DNA of 64,000 nt from JAZKHE01 sp040385525 (lineage in GTDB: Bacteria > Bacteroidota > Bacteroidia > UBA4408), in assembly GCA_040385525.1 (NCBI GenBank), contig JAZKHE010000001.1, forward strand, positions 1-64,000, read 5' to 3'. The notes beneath the pieces are model-generated. The model searched no databases. It was not told where the DNA came from and worked only from the letters and a program-made list of their open reading frames with translations. The position numbers and the translations under genes were made by a program. Below are positions 34,473-43,145 of this stretch, piece after piece (within the stretch, counting starts at the first letter, position 1; the number at the start of each line of letters is the position of its first letter).

Positions 34473-35897
34473 TTAAAACGGAATTAGTGTAAAACCTACG
34501 CTAAATGGGTGCAATGCAGGTCCAAAAGTTTTTGCTTGAAATAGTTCGCTCATAGCATAAGTTGCATACACATTCACTTTTTTGTAGCCCATTCTTACCA
34601 TTGCTCCATATTTAAAAGGGTTCAAATTAAAATTATTATTGTCTTCTGTTTTAAGTTTGGAATCGGTTCCGCCAACAGTATAAAGTTGCTTTAATTCCGA
34701 ACCTAAATTGTATCCAAAATAACCACCTATTGCAAAGTGAAAAGCTTTATCAGGATTTTGATTTGTATTAAATTGTAACAATAACGGAATAGTTACATAA
34801 CTCGATTTTAAAATATTCTTTTTAAAATTTACGCCAAATGCAGAAGCACTAACAGTATCTTTTGTAGGTAGTAAACTCATATTTCCTTTAGAAAAAAAGT
34901 AACGATTAAACTCAACACCCATACCGGTAGTTAATACAACATTGTTTTTATACAATTTTAAATGATACTCTGCAAAATTTAAATTTATGTTTATTGACTT
35001 ACCATAATTCAAATTTAAATAATCGTAAGCTTTATCAACAGTAAAAGAATTTGTGTTGGTTGTATAACCATTTACACCAATTTCAAAACCTTTGTAAATA
35101 TCTTTTACAGCGTGCTTTTTAGGCGTAGTGTCGTTTTTAGCCACTTCGTTTTCATTATCATCATCATCTAAAATAATTATTCTTTTTCCGCCAAATTTTA
35201 GTTTCGTTGTATCTGCAGTAGATTTTTCTACAAAAGGAACTTCTCTAACGGTTCCTGCGCCAGAAATATTTACTTCAACTGTTTTTGGTTTACCCACATA
35301 TAATATATCGCCAATACCCGAAGCGTTAGCAATTAGTGTATCGCTCGCATAAACCTTAACAGTTCCTGCACCACTAACGTTTGCTTTAACTTTATTGCTC
35401 ATTAATTGGTAACTTTTAAAAGTGCCTGACCCTGATTTATTTACAGTTAAGTTTTTTGCAGCTCCTTCTAATTCAACTTCGCCAGATCCACTTAAATTAG
35501 CAATAATTACGTTCGAATTTAATTTTAAACCCAATTCGCCTGAACCCGATTTGTTAATTGTAAAACTTTTTGCATCTAGCATTCCTTCTGTTTCAATCTC
35601 GCCAGAACCACTTATATCAAGTCTTTCTAGACTCTCACAACTGATTTGTATATCGCCACTCGGGCGTTTTCCTTCCGCAAAACTTACAATTAAAACTCCG
35701 TCTTCTACTTTAGAAACTACGTTAGCTGTATTGTATTCGTTATCGTTTATTTGAATGTAATTTTCAGTTCCTTGAACCAATTTTACATCTACAGAAGAAC
35801 TAATTTGTAATGTTGTAAATGGCGCAACATTTATTTTGTTTTGTGCACTTAAGTTTAAACTTAATAGTAGTGCTGATGATAGTAATATTCTTTTCAT
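34473..35897 (-). CDS. GIN-domain (DUF2807) protein fused to an outer-membrane barrel
   Basis: 474 residues. Signal peptide (LLLSLNLSAQ), then a GIN/DUF2807 right-handed beta-helix (20-220) with the repeating ISGSGE / KSGSGE / LSGSGEVE / VSGAGTVK motif. An acidic linker (IILDDDDNENEVAK) leads to a C-terminal barrel (about 255-474, KAFHFAIGGYFGYNLGSELKQ...VNVYATYAMSELFQ...FSVGFTLIPF). Probably surface exposed, with the helix held by the barrel. It lies after the ECF sigma/anti-sigma pair and has its own copy of the putative ECF promoter. Confidence 0.82.
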   Translation of the reverse strand: MKRILLSSALLLSLNLSAQNKINVAPFTTLQISSSVDVKLVQGTENYIQINDNEYNTANVVSKVEDGVLIVSFAEGKRPSGDIQISCESLERLDISGSGEIETEGMLDAKSFTINKSGSGELGLKLNSNVIIANLSGSGEVELEGAAKNLTVNKSGSGTFKSYQLMSNKVKANVSGAGTVKVYASDTLIANASGIGDILYVGKPKTVEVNISGAGTVREVPFVEKSTADTTKLKFGGKRIIILDDDDNENEVAKNDTTPKKHAVKDIYKGFEIGVNGYTTNTNSFTVDKAYDYLNLNYGKSININLNFAEYHLKLYKNNVVLTTGMGVEFNRYFFSKGNMSLLPTKDTVSASAFGVNFKKNILKSSYVTIPLLLQFNTNQNPDKAFHFAIGGYFGYNLGSELKQLYTVGGTDSKLKTEDNNNFNLNPFKYGAMVRMGYKKVNVYATYAMSELFQAKTFGPALHPFSVGFTLIPF

Positions 35898-35952
35898 AAT
35901 CGTTTTTATTGCGGTTTTGTTTTGCTAGCTATAAAACCCTGTTATTTGTTTA

Positions 35953-35992
35953 TTTTGTTGTAAGACGAACGAAGTGTTTTAAAAGTTACAGC
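35953..35992 (-). promoter_or_regulatory. putative ECF sigma promoter of the DUF2807-barrel gene
   Basis: On the minus strand: GCTGTAACTTT (35982-35992), then CGTCTTAC with TAAGACG at 35961-35967 on the + strand. TGTAAC and CGTC are separated by 17 nt. A 16-base and an 11-base block are identical to the site before the sigma gene, with the same spacing; the sequence between them differs. GTAAC/CGTC is the general ECF promoter form. Confidence 0.75.
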
Positions 35993-35997
35993 AAAAA

Positions 35998-37062
35998 TTA
36001 TTTTTTTCTGCTGAATTCAAAATTTTCGCCAACCAAGGCTACTTCTTTTAATTCGCCTTCGCTAGTATATGATTTCTCTAATTCTAATTTCATGCCCGAA
36101 ACCGTTGATATTGCATTTACAGCAAGCGTAGCAATATCATACTGATTCACTTTTTGCTCGTTTATAATAGTAGAATTTTTTTCTTGGTTTTTATTGGCAG
36201 CTTGTTTTATTTTTTTGTTTATGAATTCACTTACTGTTAAATAACCAGCATTATTTGCGCTAGCTAATTGAATAGGTAAACTAATTTTATTTGTTTTTTC
36301 TTCTTGAGTAGACATCAATGCTAAACCATCAAAATTTTTAACTGTAACCATTGATTCTAATGGTTTTGTTGAAATTGTTTGCAAAGCAATTCTATTAGGT
36401 TTCAGCTCAATAGTTTTCGCTTCAACTATTTTAGTATTGTTTTTATAAATTATAACGTTTTGAGGAATTGCGTTAACTATTCTAGAGCTGTTTTCAATTT
36501 TATCCGCTTTGATTTCTGCAAATGCAATTTGCTTTTTATTAAACGTATTTCCTACTTCGTTTTGCTGAGCATTAAATAAATAATACGAGCCAAAAGCAAT
36601 CAATAAAGATGCTGCAACAGAAGTGTAGTAAAACAAAGGAACAATTTTACTTCGTTTTTTTAAACTTTCTTTATCTGGATAAATTAAATTTAAATCGGCT
36701 TGCAATTTTGTGGCAGCGATTAATTGTCTTTCTTTTAAAAAATAATTTGTTGCCAATTGTTTTGCTAAAATGTTTGATTCACGTTCCGTTAAATCTGCTT
36801 CTAATTCTTTTATTAATAAATTATCTAATTCAATTTTTGAAATAGAAAATTCATCTTTTTTTAAATTTGATTTTATAGAATCTGGAAGTTGTAGTTCTAA
36901 ATCGGGCAATGCAGGTGCTTCTTCAAACTCAAGTAATTGCTCTAAAATTTGAGGGTGTTGTTGCAAAAATAAATCCATTTCGACTCTATCTGAAGCACTA
37001 AGTGTTCCTTCAGTGTAATCGAGTAAATACGATTCATAGTTATTTAAATTAATTTTACTCAC
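35998..37062 (-). CDS. probable anti-sigma factor, single-pass membrane protein
   Basis: 354 residues. N-terminal cytoplasmic helical part (1-140; MSKINLNNYESYLLDYTEGTLSASDRVEMDLFLQQHP is the opening of Bacteroidota anti-sigma/zinc-finger-less proteins), one transmembrane helix (about 141-163), and a periplasmic domain of about 190 residues ending VGENFEFSRKK. It overlaps the sigma gene by 4 nt. Expected to hold the sigma factor at the membrane until an envelope signal arrives. Confidence 0.78.
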   Translation of the reverse strand: MSKINLNNYESYLLDYTEGTLSASDRVEMDLFLQQHPQILEQLLEFEEAPALPDLELQLPDSIKSNLKKDEFSISKIELDNLLIKELEADLTERESNILAKQLATNYFLKERQLIAATKLQADLNLIYPDKESLKKRSKIVPLFYYTSVAASLLIAFGSYYLFNAQQNEVGNTFNKKQIAFAEIKADKIENSSRIVNAIPQNVIIYKNNTKIVEAKTIELKPNRIALQTISTKPLESMVTVKNFDGLALMSTQEEKTNKISLPIQLASANNAGYLTVSEFINKKIKQAANKNQEKNSTIINEQKVNQYDIATLAVNAISTVSGMKLELEKSYTSEGELKEVALVGENFEFSRKK

Positions 37063-37544
37063 AGCACCACCTCCATTTTTCCAATAAATTCTTTTAAAGC
37101 CAATCGCGCTCTAAAAATGTAAACTTTAACTTGCGATTCGCTTAAATTTGTTATTTCGCCAATTTCCTGATAGTTATATCCTTCATAATCTCTCAATAAT
37201 AAAACAGTTCGTTGTATTTCTGGCAAAATTGTAAGCGCTTTATTTAAAACATCTTTTAAGTCAGAATAATTACTGCTAGTTTCAAACATAGATGTTTCAA
37301 TAGTGTCAATACTTTGCTGTTTATTATCGCGTCTAATAAAATCAATCATGGTTCTGTAACCCGTTGTAAACAAATACGATTTTGATTTTGCCGCATCAAT
37401 CTCATCAACTTTTAGCCAAACTTTTTCAAAAGTATCTTGCACAATGTCTTTGGCCTTATCTTTATCTCGAACACTTTTCAAGATAAATCGATACAGGCCA
37501 TCAGCATGTAAATCAACACATTTGTTATATTCTTCTCTTGTCAA
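37059..37544 (-). CDS. ECF RNA polymerase sigma factor
   Basis: 161 residues from an unusual TTG start (no in-frame ATG nearby). Region 2: DGLYRFILKSVRDKDKAKDIVQDTFEKVWLKVD; region 4: LTILPEIQRTVLLLRDYEGYNYQEIGEITNLSESQVKVYIFRARLALKEFIGKM. Directs RNA polymerase to a small regulon. A putative ECF promoter sits directly before it (transcription start predicted about 12 nt before TTG), implying autoregulation. Forms an operon with the anti-sigma gene. Confidence 0.92.
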   Translation of the reverse strand: MTREEYNKCVDLHADGLYRFILKSVRDKDKAKDIVQDTFEKVWLKVDEIDAAKSKSYLFTTGYRTMIDFIRRDNKQQSIDTIETSMFETSSNYSDLKDVLNKALTILPEIQRTVLLLRDYEGYNYQEIGEITNLSESQVKVYIFRARLALKEFIGKMEVVL

Positions 37545-37554
37545 AAAAAGGCAG

Positions 37555-37594
37555 TTTTGTTGTAAGACGATTTAACTAGGTTTAAAGTTACAGC
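37555..37594 (-). promoter_or_regulatory. putative autoregulated ECF sigma promoter
   Basis: Minus strand GCTGTAACTTT (37584-37594), 17 nt between TGTAAC and CGTC, then CGTCTTACAACAAAA (TAAGACG at 37563-37569 on the + strand). Blocks TTTTGTTGTAAGACGA and AAAGTTACAGC (+ strand) occur identically before the DUF2807-barrel gene. Confidence 0.75.
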
Positions 37595-37955
37595 GTACTT
37601 AAATTATTTTTGATTTATTTTATAACTAATTAACTATCAAATAGATAAACAGTTATTAAAAGTGAATTTAACTAAATAAAACATAAACTATTGTTTTAGA
37701 GTTAGTTACAACAATCAACAGCTGTTTATAAGGGCAAAACAAATTAATTAAAAAATTTAGTAAAACAATCTATCTTATTGATAATAAATAGATTATACTT
37801 ATTAAAAAACTGAACGCAGATAACACTGATTAGTAGGATAAAATATGATTTTTATCTGTGCCAATCTTAACCATCTGCGTCCTCAGCGTTCTCTTTGAAA
37901 AAGTTCTGCAAGAAGTCTATTAAGAAAAACCAAAGATAAAATCTATAAAAAAGGG
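37595..37955. other. intergenic gap, AT-rich, with a dispersed palindrome
   Basis: About 360 nt between the divergent sigma and YrdC-like genes. No open frame with coding character. Its right half holds the palindromic repeat listed separately; the left half (37595-37800) is AT-rich with no structure I can name. Confidence 0.6.
37811..37897. repeat. dispersed palindromic repeat, 'ATCTGCGT' type
   Basis: ACGCAGAT (37814-37821) pairs with ATCTGCGT (37873-37880), and GATAAAA (37837-37843) pairs imperfectly with TTTTATC (37849-37855) in the centre. The tail reads CCTCAGCGTTCTCTTTG. I recognise this wording (variants of 'ATCTGCGT...CTCTGCGTTCTC') from dispersed repeats in other genomes. Confidence 0.6.
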
Positions 37956-37963
37956 TAAATTTG
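37956..37963 (+). promoter_or_regulatory. -7 box TAAATTTG directly before a start codon
   Basis: Exact TAnnTTTG ending 3 nt before ATG 37967; the in-frame TTG at 37961 lies inside it and is not the start. No clear -33 element. Confidence 0.4.
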
Positions 37964-37966
37964 CAC

Positions 37967-38587
37967 ATGCTTTTACAAATTCATCCTGAAAATCCTAACC
38001 CTCGCTACATCAAAACTATAATTGAATGTTTAAAAGATGGCGGAATAATTATTTACCCAACCGATACAGTTTATGGTTTGGGCTGCGATATTTATAAAGC
38101 AAAAGCTGTAGAACGCATCTGTAAGATTAAAAACGTAAAACCCGAAAAAAACAATTTTTCGCTATTATTTAACGATTTTAGTCATTTGTCTGAGTTTACA
38201 AAACAAGTAGACAACACCACTTTTAAAGTAATGCGAAAAGTGTTGCCTGGTCCGTTTACTTTTATTTTAGAAGCCAACAGCAATGTGCCTAAAATATTTA
38301 AAGGAAATAAAAAAACCATCGGAATAAGAATACCCGACAATAAAATTTGCCACACAATAATTAAAGAATTAGGCAACCCGATTATGTCAACATCAATAAA
38401 AGATGATGACGAGATAATTGAATACACAACCGACCCAGAATTAATTCACGAAAAATTTGAACATTTAGTAGACATTGTAATTGATGGCGGATACGGAAAC
38501 ATTCACCCTTCAACAGTAGTTGATTGCAGCAACGGCGAATTTGAAATAATTAGACAAGGCGCTGGAATTTTAGACGGAGTGGTTTAG
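37967..38587 (+). CDS. Sua5/YciO/YrdC family protein (threonylcarbamoyl-AMP synthase-like)
   Basis: 206 residues. YrdC fold with IIIYPTDTVYGLGCDIYKAKAVERICKIKN, then KNNFSLLFNDFSHLSEF, KVLPGPFTFILEAN and IGIRIPDN, and STVVDCSNGEFEIIRQGAG near the end. TsaC/Sua5 makes threonylcarbamoyl-AMP for t6A tRNA modification; YciO paralogues look alike and have weaker activity. The KPEKNNFSLL loop in place of KxRxxxxPL makes the YciO branch possible. The 3' end overlaps the convergent Rieske gene by 4 nt. Confidence 0.85.
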   Translation: MLLQIHPENPNPRYIKTIIECLKDGGIIIYPTDTVYGLGCDIYKAKAVERICKIKNVKPEKNNFSLLFNDFSHLSEFTKQVDNTTFKVMRKVLPGPFTFILEANSNVPKIFKGNKKTIGIRIPDNKICHTIIKELGNPIMSTSIKDDDEIIEYTTDPELIHEKFEHLVDIVIDGGYGNIHPSTVVDCSNGEFEIIRQGAGILDGVV

Positions 38588-38949
38588 AAAAATTTAAATC
38601 TGCTTTTTTCAAACTCAATAAAAACGCCATTTTCATCAACAACAACTTTATATAATTGTAATGGTCCACAAGGATTAGAAACTGCTTTTCCATCAATTAA
38701 ACTAAACGCATAACGATGCAAAGGGCAAACAATACTTTTGTTTTCGGCACATTTTGCACCCACTAAACTTGCTCCGTTATGCGGACATTTATTTTCGAAA
38801 GCATACAGAACATTGTTGTTGAGCAATAAACAAATTGTTTTGTTTTTTACTGTAAATTTTTGCACATAGTTTTCTTTAAGCTGCGCTTTAGCGTCGAGCA
38901 AACTTTCAAAAATTTTAATTCGTTCGGTATAATAAACTCTTTTAAACAT
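38584..38949 (-). CDS. Rieske-type [2Fe-2S] ferredoxin
   Basis: 121 residues. Cluster ligands Cys55/His57 (NKCPHNGA) and Cys75/His78 (VCPLHRYAFSL), the soluble Rieske ferredoxin layout found with dioxygenases or nitrite reductases. No signal peptide. It is translationally coupled to comEC upstream (one-base overlap). Partner enzyme not in the window. Confidence 0.9.
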   Translation of the reverse strand: MFKRVYYTERIKIFESLLDAKAQLKENYVQKFTVKNKTICLLLNNNVLYAFENKCPHNGASLVGAKCAENKSIVCPLHRYAFSLIDGKAVSNPCGPLQLYKVVVDENGVFIEFEKSRFKFF

Positions 38950-41039
38950 TACAATCGTATCGTTTTTGTTTGTAGCACATAACGCACATTAAAATTTCTT
39001 TTTTGCAGCCAAGCCGACATTTCTGTTGCTTTATACAAAGGAACTGAACCATCTAAAACAATATTTTTGCAAGTGAGTTTTTCAGCAATTTTTTTAAATT
39101 GTTTAACAGAAATATTACCAACAATTACATAATCTAATTTTGAATTAAAATTGTATTTAGAGGTTTCTTTGTTCAACAAATAAGCGCTTGTATATGGTGT
39201 AAAAACAATGTTTTGATTGGTTTTATAAAAATCTAAATTATCCGACTTTAAATTATAAACCGATTGCTGACTTATAGTTTCTGCATTTTGTTTTGTAATA
39301 AAATTACTCATCCATTTTTTTGAAAAACTATCTTTATAAAAATTGCTATCTGCTATAATAACGGCATTATTGTTTGATGTAAAGGTATAAACCGATTTTT
39401 TCTTTATTGCATGTATTTGTACAATTGTCGAGTCTAAAATGTTGTGTTTTTCAATAGTTGAAACAATTGAAAATAAAAGCAAAAGCAGTAAACTATAAAC
39501 AAGGTGTTTTCCTTTTTTGGTATAAAAAAACAAAAGAAAAAAACCTAAAAAAGCATAGACAATAAACATATCTGTAATCGAAAAATAAATGTGTTGTATA
39601 GATGCGTTTGGTAATTTTGTAATTAACTCAGAACAAAACAGAAGAAATGAAATTGTTTGATTAAACAGCCAAGCAATAGGCGCGGCAATAAAAGCGATTT
39701 TACCCAGCAAAGCCAAGGCCAAACCCAAGTACAAAATAATTGTAGACAACGGAATAATAATAAGATTCGCCAACAAAAAATAAGTTGGAAATTGATTAAA
39801 ATAATACAAACTAATTGGCAAAGTAATTAGTTGTGCAGAAATAGATACACTTACAATTGACCAAATTTGTTTGCTTAACCAGTTTTGTGGTTCGTATAGT
39901 TTATCAAAAAGCGGATTAAAAGTTACAATTCCTAAAACCGCTAAATACGAAAGTTGAAAACCAACATCAAAAAGTGTTAAAGGATTTACAAGCAGTAAAA
40001 TAAAAGCAGAAGCGCTCATGCTATTAAAAATAGACGCTCTTTGCTTTAACAATTGTGCCACTACAACGATTGAAAACATTGCCGCAGAGCGCATAACCGA
40101 TGGCGACAAACCCGTTACAGAAGCATAAAACCAAAGTGAAAATAATAACAAAACCGCTTTAATTATTTTACCATATTTTAGCTTTTCTACAAACTGAAAC
40201 ATCGACGAAAAAACATAAAATATTATCGCCACATGCAAGCCCGAAACCGATAAAATATGCAACACACCAGCTTCCGAAAATAAACTATAAGTATCATTGG
40301 TAAGTTTGTCTTCGTAACCAATAACTAATGCCGCAGCTACAGCAAAATTGTTTTCGGTTATTTTATTTTCAGTTAAAATATCAAGAAAATAATCGCGTAC
40401 CGATAGCGACCATTTTTTTATTGGATTGCCTTTATCTTTTTCATAAAAAGCCCAAACCGAATTGTTGGCAACGTAAGTTTGAAAATAAATATTATGGTTT
40501 TCTAAATAGTTTTTGTAGTTGTATTCGTATGGGTCTAGCGGCTCTTCAACTTTTGTAATTGTTGTGTTTAATACCAAAACATCGCCATAATTTATGTTTT
40601 TACTTAAATTATCTTTTCTAAAATAAGCAAGAATTTTTCCTTGTGTTTTATGCCATTTAAGGTTTTGATTTATTGAAATGATTTCGGCTTCAACCTTAAT
40701 AGTTTTTTCTTTTTCAACTGGAGATTCTACAACTTTGAAAAGTACTTTCGAATCGCTCAATAAATAATTTCCTGCAAAGTTATTGCTGTTTTTATCTACC
40801 TGAAAATGATATGAAATAGCACCAACAAAAAACAAAAAAAAGTTTAATGCAAAACCACTAAACCATCTCCATGTATAATTTTTAGATTTTGTTTTTGTAG
40901 CAAAAAATAAAACGCCAAATAAAATCGAAAAACAAATGTAAACAGTAAGATTTAACTCAACTAAAGAGGCAAAAACAACTCCTAAAGCAAAGGCTATAAA
41001 AATGCGCAAAAAAGGATGTTCGTGCCAGTTAATTTTCAC
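38949..41039 (-). CDS. comEC: ComEC/Rec2 family DNA-uptake channel, lacking the usual hydrolase motif
   Basis: 696 residues. N-terminal membrane helices and a DUF4131 region (about 60-200), then the competence domain (LHILSVSGLHVAIIFYVFSSMF...LSYLAVLGIVTFNPLFDKLY...). The C-terminal 190 residues follow the place of the metallo-beta-lactamase domain but I see no HxHxDH motif; only strand-like sequence remains. Shorter ComEC proteins of this sort are known in Bacteroidota. It transports single-stranded DNA across the inner membrane. comF is present elsewhere in the window. Confidence 0.88.
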   Translation of the reverse strand: MKINWHEHPFLRIFIAFALGVVFASLVELNLTVYICFSILFGVLFFATKTKSKNYTWRWFSGFALNFFLFFVGAISYHFQVDKNSNNFAGNYLLSDSKVLFKVVESPVEKEKTIKVEAEIISINQNLKWHKTQGKILAYFRKDNLSKNINYGDVLVLNTTITKVEEPLDPYEYNYKNYLENHNIYFQTYVANNSVWAFYEKDKGNPIKKWSLSVRDYFLDILTENKITENNFAVAAALVIGYEDKLTNDTYSLFSEAGVLHILSVSGLHVAIIFYVFSSMFQFVEKLKYGKIIKAVLLLFSLWFYASVTGLSPSVMRSAAMFSIVVVAQLLKQRASIFNSMSASAFILLLVNPLTLFDVGFQLSYLAVLGIVTFNPLFDKLYEPQNWLSKQIWSIVSVSISAQLITLPISLYYFNQFPTYFLLANLIIIPLSTIILYLGLALALLGKIAFIAAPIAWLFNQTISFLLFCSELITKLPNASIQHIYFSITDMFIVYAFLGFFLLFFYTKKGKHLVYSLLLLLLFSIVSTIEKHNILDSTIVQIHAIKKKSVYTFTSNNNAVIIADSNFYKDSFSKKWMSNFITKQNAETISQQSVYNLKSDNLDFYKTNQNIVFTPYTSAYLLNKETSKYNFNSKLDYVIVGNISVKQFKKIAEKLTCKNIVLDGSVPLYKATEMSAWLQKRNFNVRYVLQTKTIRL

Positions 41040-41100
41040 TTTGGTAAATAGAATTATTCTAATTTAATGAGAAATGTAGATAAAAAAAATTTGTTTTTAA

Positions 41101-41128
41101 TTGGCAATTAATTTGTTTTATACCTTTG
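41101..41128 (+). promoter_or_regulatory. promoter of kup
   Basis: TTG (41101-41103), 17-nt spacer, exact TACCTTTG (41121-41128); leader of about 20 nt before ATG 41152. Confidence 0.55.
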
Positions 41129-41151
41129 TTGCGTTTTAAAACAAAAAAATC

Positions 41152-43098
41152 ATGTCTGCAGATCATCATCATGGTGCGCACCGCCTACACATAGCGGGTT
41201 TATTAGTTACTTTAGGAATTATTTATGGCGATATTGGAACATCTCCATTATACGTTTTAAAAGCAATAATTGGCGACAGGCCTATTACCGAACAATTAGT
41301 TTTGGGAGGCGTTTCTTGTATTTTTTGGACATTAACGCTACAAACCACTCTAAAATATGTTGTTTTAACACTACGTGCCGATAATAAAGGCGAAGGTGGG
41401 ATTTTTTCTCTGTATACTCTTGTAAAAAGAACAAAAGTAAAATGGTTGTTGTTTCCAGCAATAATTGGTGGTAGCGCTGTTTTAGCAGAAGGAATTATTA
41501 CTCCTGCCATTTCGGTTTCGTCTGCCGTAGAAGGTTTGTTGTTTTTAAAACCAGATTTAAATACTGTTCCAATTATCATAGCTATTATTATTCTTTTATT
41601 TTTTATCCAGCAATTTGGAACTAACCTAATTGGTAAATCATTTGGGCCAATTATGTTTATTTGGTTTGGTATGTTGGCAATTTTAGGCACTATTTCTTTA
41701 AGCGGAAATTGGTCTGTTTTAAAAGCAATGAACCCATACTATGCTTACGATTTACTTTCTAATTACCCTAAAGGTTTTTGGTTGTTAGGCGCTGTGTTTT
41801 TATGTACTACTGGTGCCGAAGCTTTGTATTCCGATTTAGGACATTGTGGTAAAGAAAACATTAGGGTTGGCTGGATGTTTGTTAAAACTTCATTACTCTT
41901 AAATTATTTTGGACAAGCAGCGTGGCTGTTACAAAACGAAGGCACATTACTTGCTGGTAAAAACCCGTTTTTTTCGCTAATGCCAGAGTGGTTTTTAATA
42001 ACAGGAATTATTATTGCAACTATTTCTACTGTTGTTGCAAGTCAAGCTTTAATTAGTGGTTCTTTTACTTTGGTTAACGAGGCTATGCGATTAAACTTAT
42101 GGCCAAAAGTAAAAATTAAATACCCAACTTTACTAAAAGGACAAATGTATATACCAAGTGTAAACTGGTTTTTGTTAGCGGGTTGCATTGGTATTGTTTT
42201 ATATTTTAGAGAATCATCTAAAATGGAAGCTGCTTATGGTTTAACAATTGCAATAGGTATGATTATGTCAACCATGTTGTTGTTTTTTTATATGCGAATT
42301 AAAAAATATTCGAGCATTGTAATTGGTGCTTTTTTAATAACGTATTTAATAATTGAATATTCATTTCTTATTGCCAACTTAGAAAAACTACCTCATGGCG
42401 GTTGGATAAGTTTAATGATTTGTTTTTTATTAATTTCAGTAATGTGGATTTGGTACGATGCCAAAAAAATTAGAAACAGTTACGTAGAATTTGTGAAAAT
42501 TGACGACTATTTAGGTCTCCTTAAAGATTTAAGTACCGATTTAAGCGTGCCCAAATACTCAACACATTTGGTGTATTTAACCAGCGCCGAAAAAGCTGAC
42601 GAAATTGAATCAAAAGTAATTTATTCCATTTTACAAAAACAACCAAAACGTGCCGACATATACTGGATGGTGCACTTGCACGTTGTTGATGAACCCTACA
42701 GAATGGAATACAAAGTAAAACATTTAGCCGAAGATGATGTAATTCGTGTTGATATTATTTTAGGATTTAGAGTAGCTCCACGTATTAATTTAATGTTTAG
42801 AAAAGTAGTTCAAGATTTAGTAAAAAATAAAGAAGTTGATATTACAAGTAGATACGAATCCTTAAATAAAAACAACGTAATTGGCGATTTTAGATTTGTA
42901 GTGATTGAGAAATTCTTATCGTATGATAACGATATGCCGCTTTATGAAAAACTAGTTTTAGACGTTTATTTTTTCTTGAAAAACATAAGTTTATCAGAAG
43001 AAAAAGCGTTTGGATTAGACACCAGTTCTGTTGCTATTGAGAAGTTTCCGCTTATCTTATCTCCAGCAACTCAAATTAATTTAAAACGAATTGAGTAG
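41152..43098 (+). CDS. kup: Kup-type potassium uptake transporter
   Basis: 648 residues, full length. About 12 membrane helices, N-terminal YGDIGTSPLYVLKAI and GGIFSLYTLVKR signatures, GAEALYSDLGHCGKENIRVGW, then a cytoplasmic C-terminal domain from about residue 440. The opening MSADHHHGAHRLHIAG is His-rich. Imports K+ with H+. Its own promoter precedes it; the next gene starts 47 nt after. Confidence 0.95.
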   Translation: MSADHHHGAHRLHIAGLLVTLGIIYGDIGTSPLYVLKAIIGDRPITEQLVLGGVSCIFWTLTLQTTLKYVVLTLRADNKGEGGIFSLYTLVKRTKVKWLLFPAIIGGSAVLAEGIITPAISVSSAVEGLLFLKPDLNTVPIIIAIIILLFFIQQFGTNLIGKSFGPIMFIWFGMLAILGTISLSGNWSVLKAMNPYYAYDLLSNYPKGFWLLGAVFLCTTGAEALYSDLGHCGKENIRVGWMFVKTSLLLNYFGQAAWLLQNEGTLLAGKNPFFSLMPEWFLITGIIIATISTVVASQALISGSFTLVNEAMRLNLWPKVKIKYPTLLKGQMYIPSVNWFLLAGCIGIVLYFRESSKMEAAYGLTIAIGMIMSTMLLFFYMRIKKYSSIVIGAFLITYLIIEYSFLIANLEKLPHGGWISLMICFLLISVMWIWYDAKKIRNSYVEFVKIDDYLGLLKDLSTDLSVPKYSTHLVYLTSAEKADEIESKVIYSILQKQPKRADIYWMVHLHVVDEPYRMEYKVKHLAEDDVIRVDIILGFRVAPRINLMFRKVVQDLVKNKEVDITSRYESLNKNNVIGDFRFVVIEKFLSYDNDMPLYEKLVLDVYFFLKNISLSEEKAFGLDTSSVAIEKFPLILSPATQINLKRIE

Positions 43099-43145
43099 AA
43101 AATTTTCTGCCATTTTATTAAAAAGTTAAATCATACATTTAAAAG

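Noticed and set aside
41223..41690. Minus-strand frame of 155 codons opposite kup
   Set aside because: Antisense to the conserved transporter signature; composition is what reverse translation of membrane codons gives.
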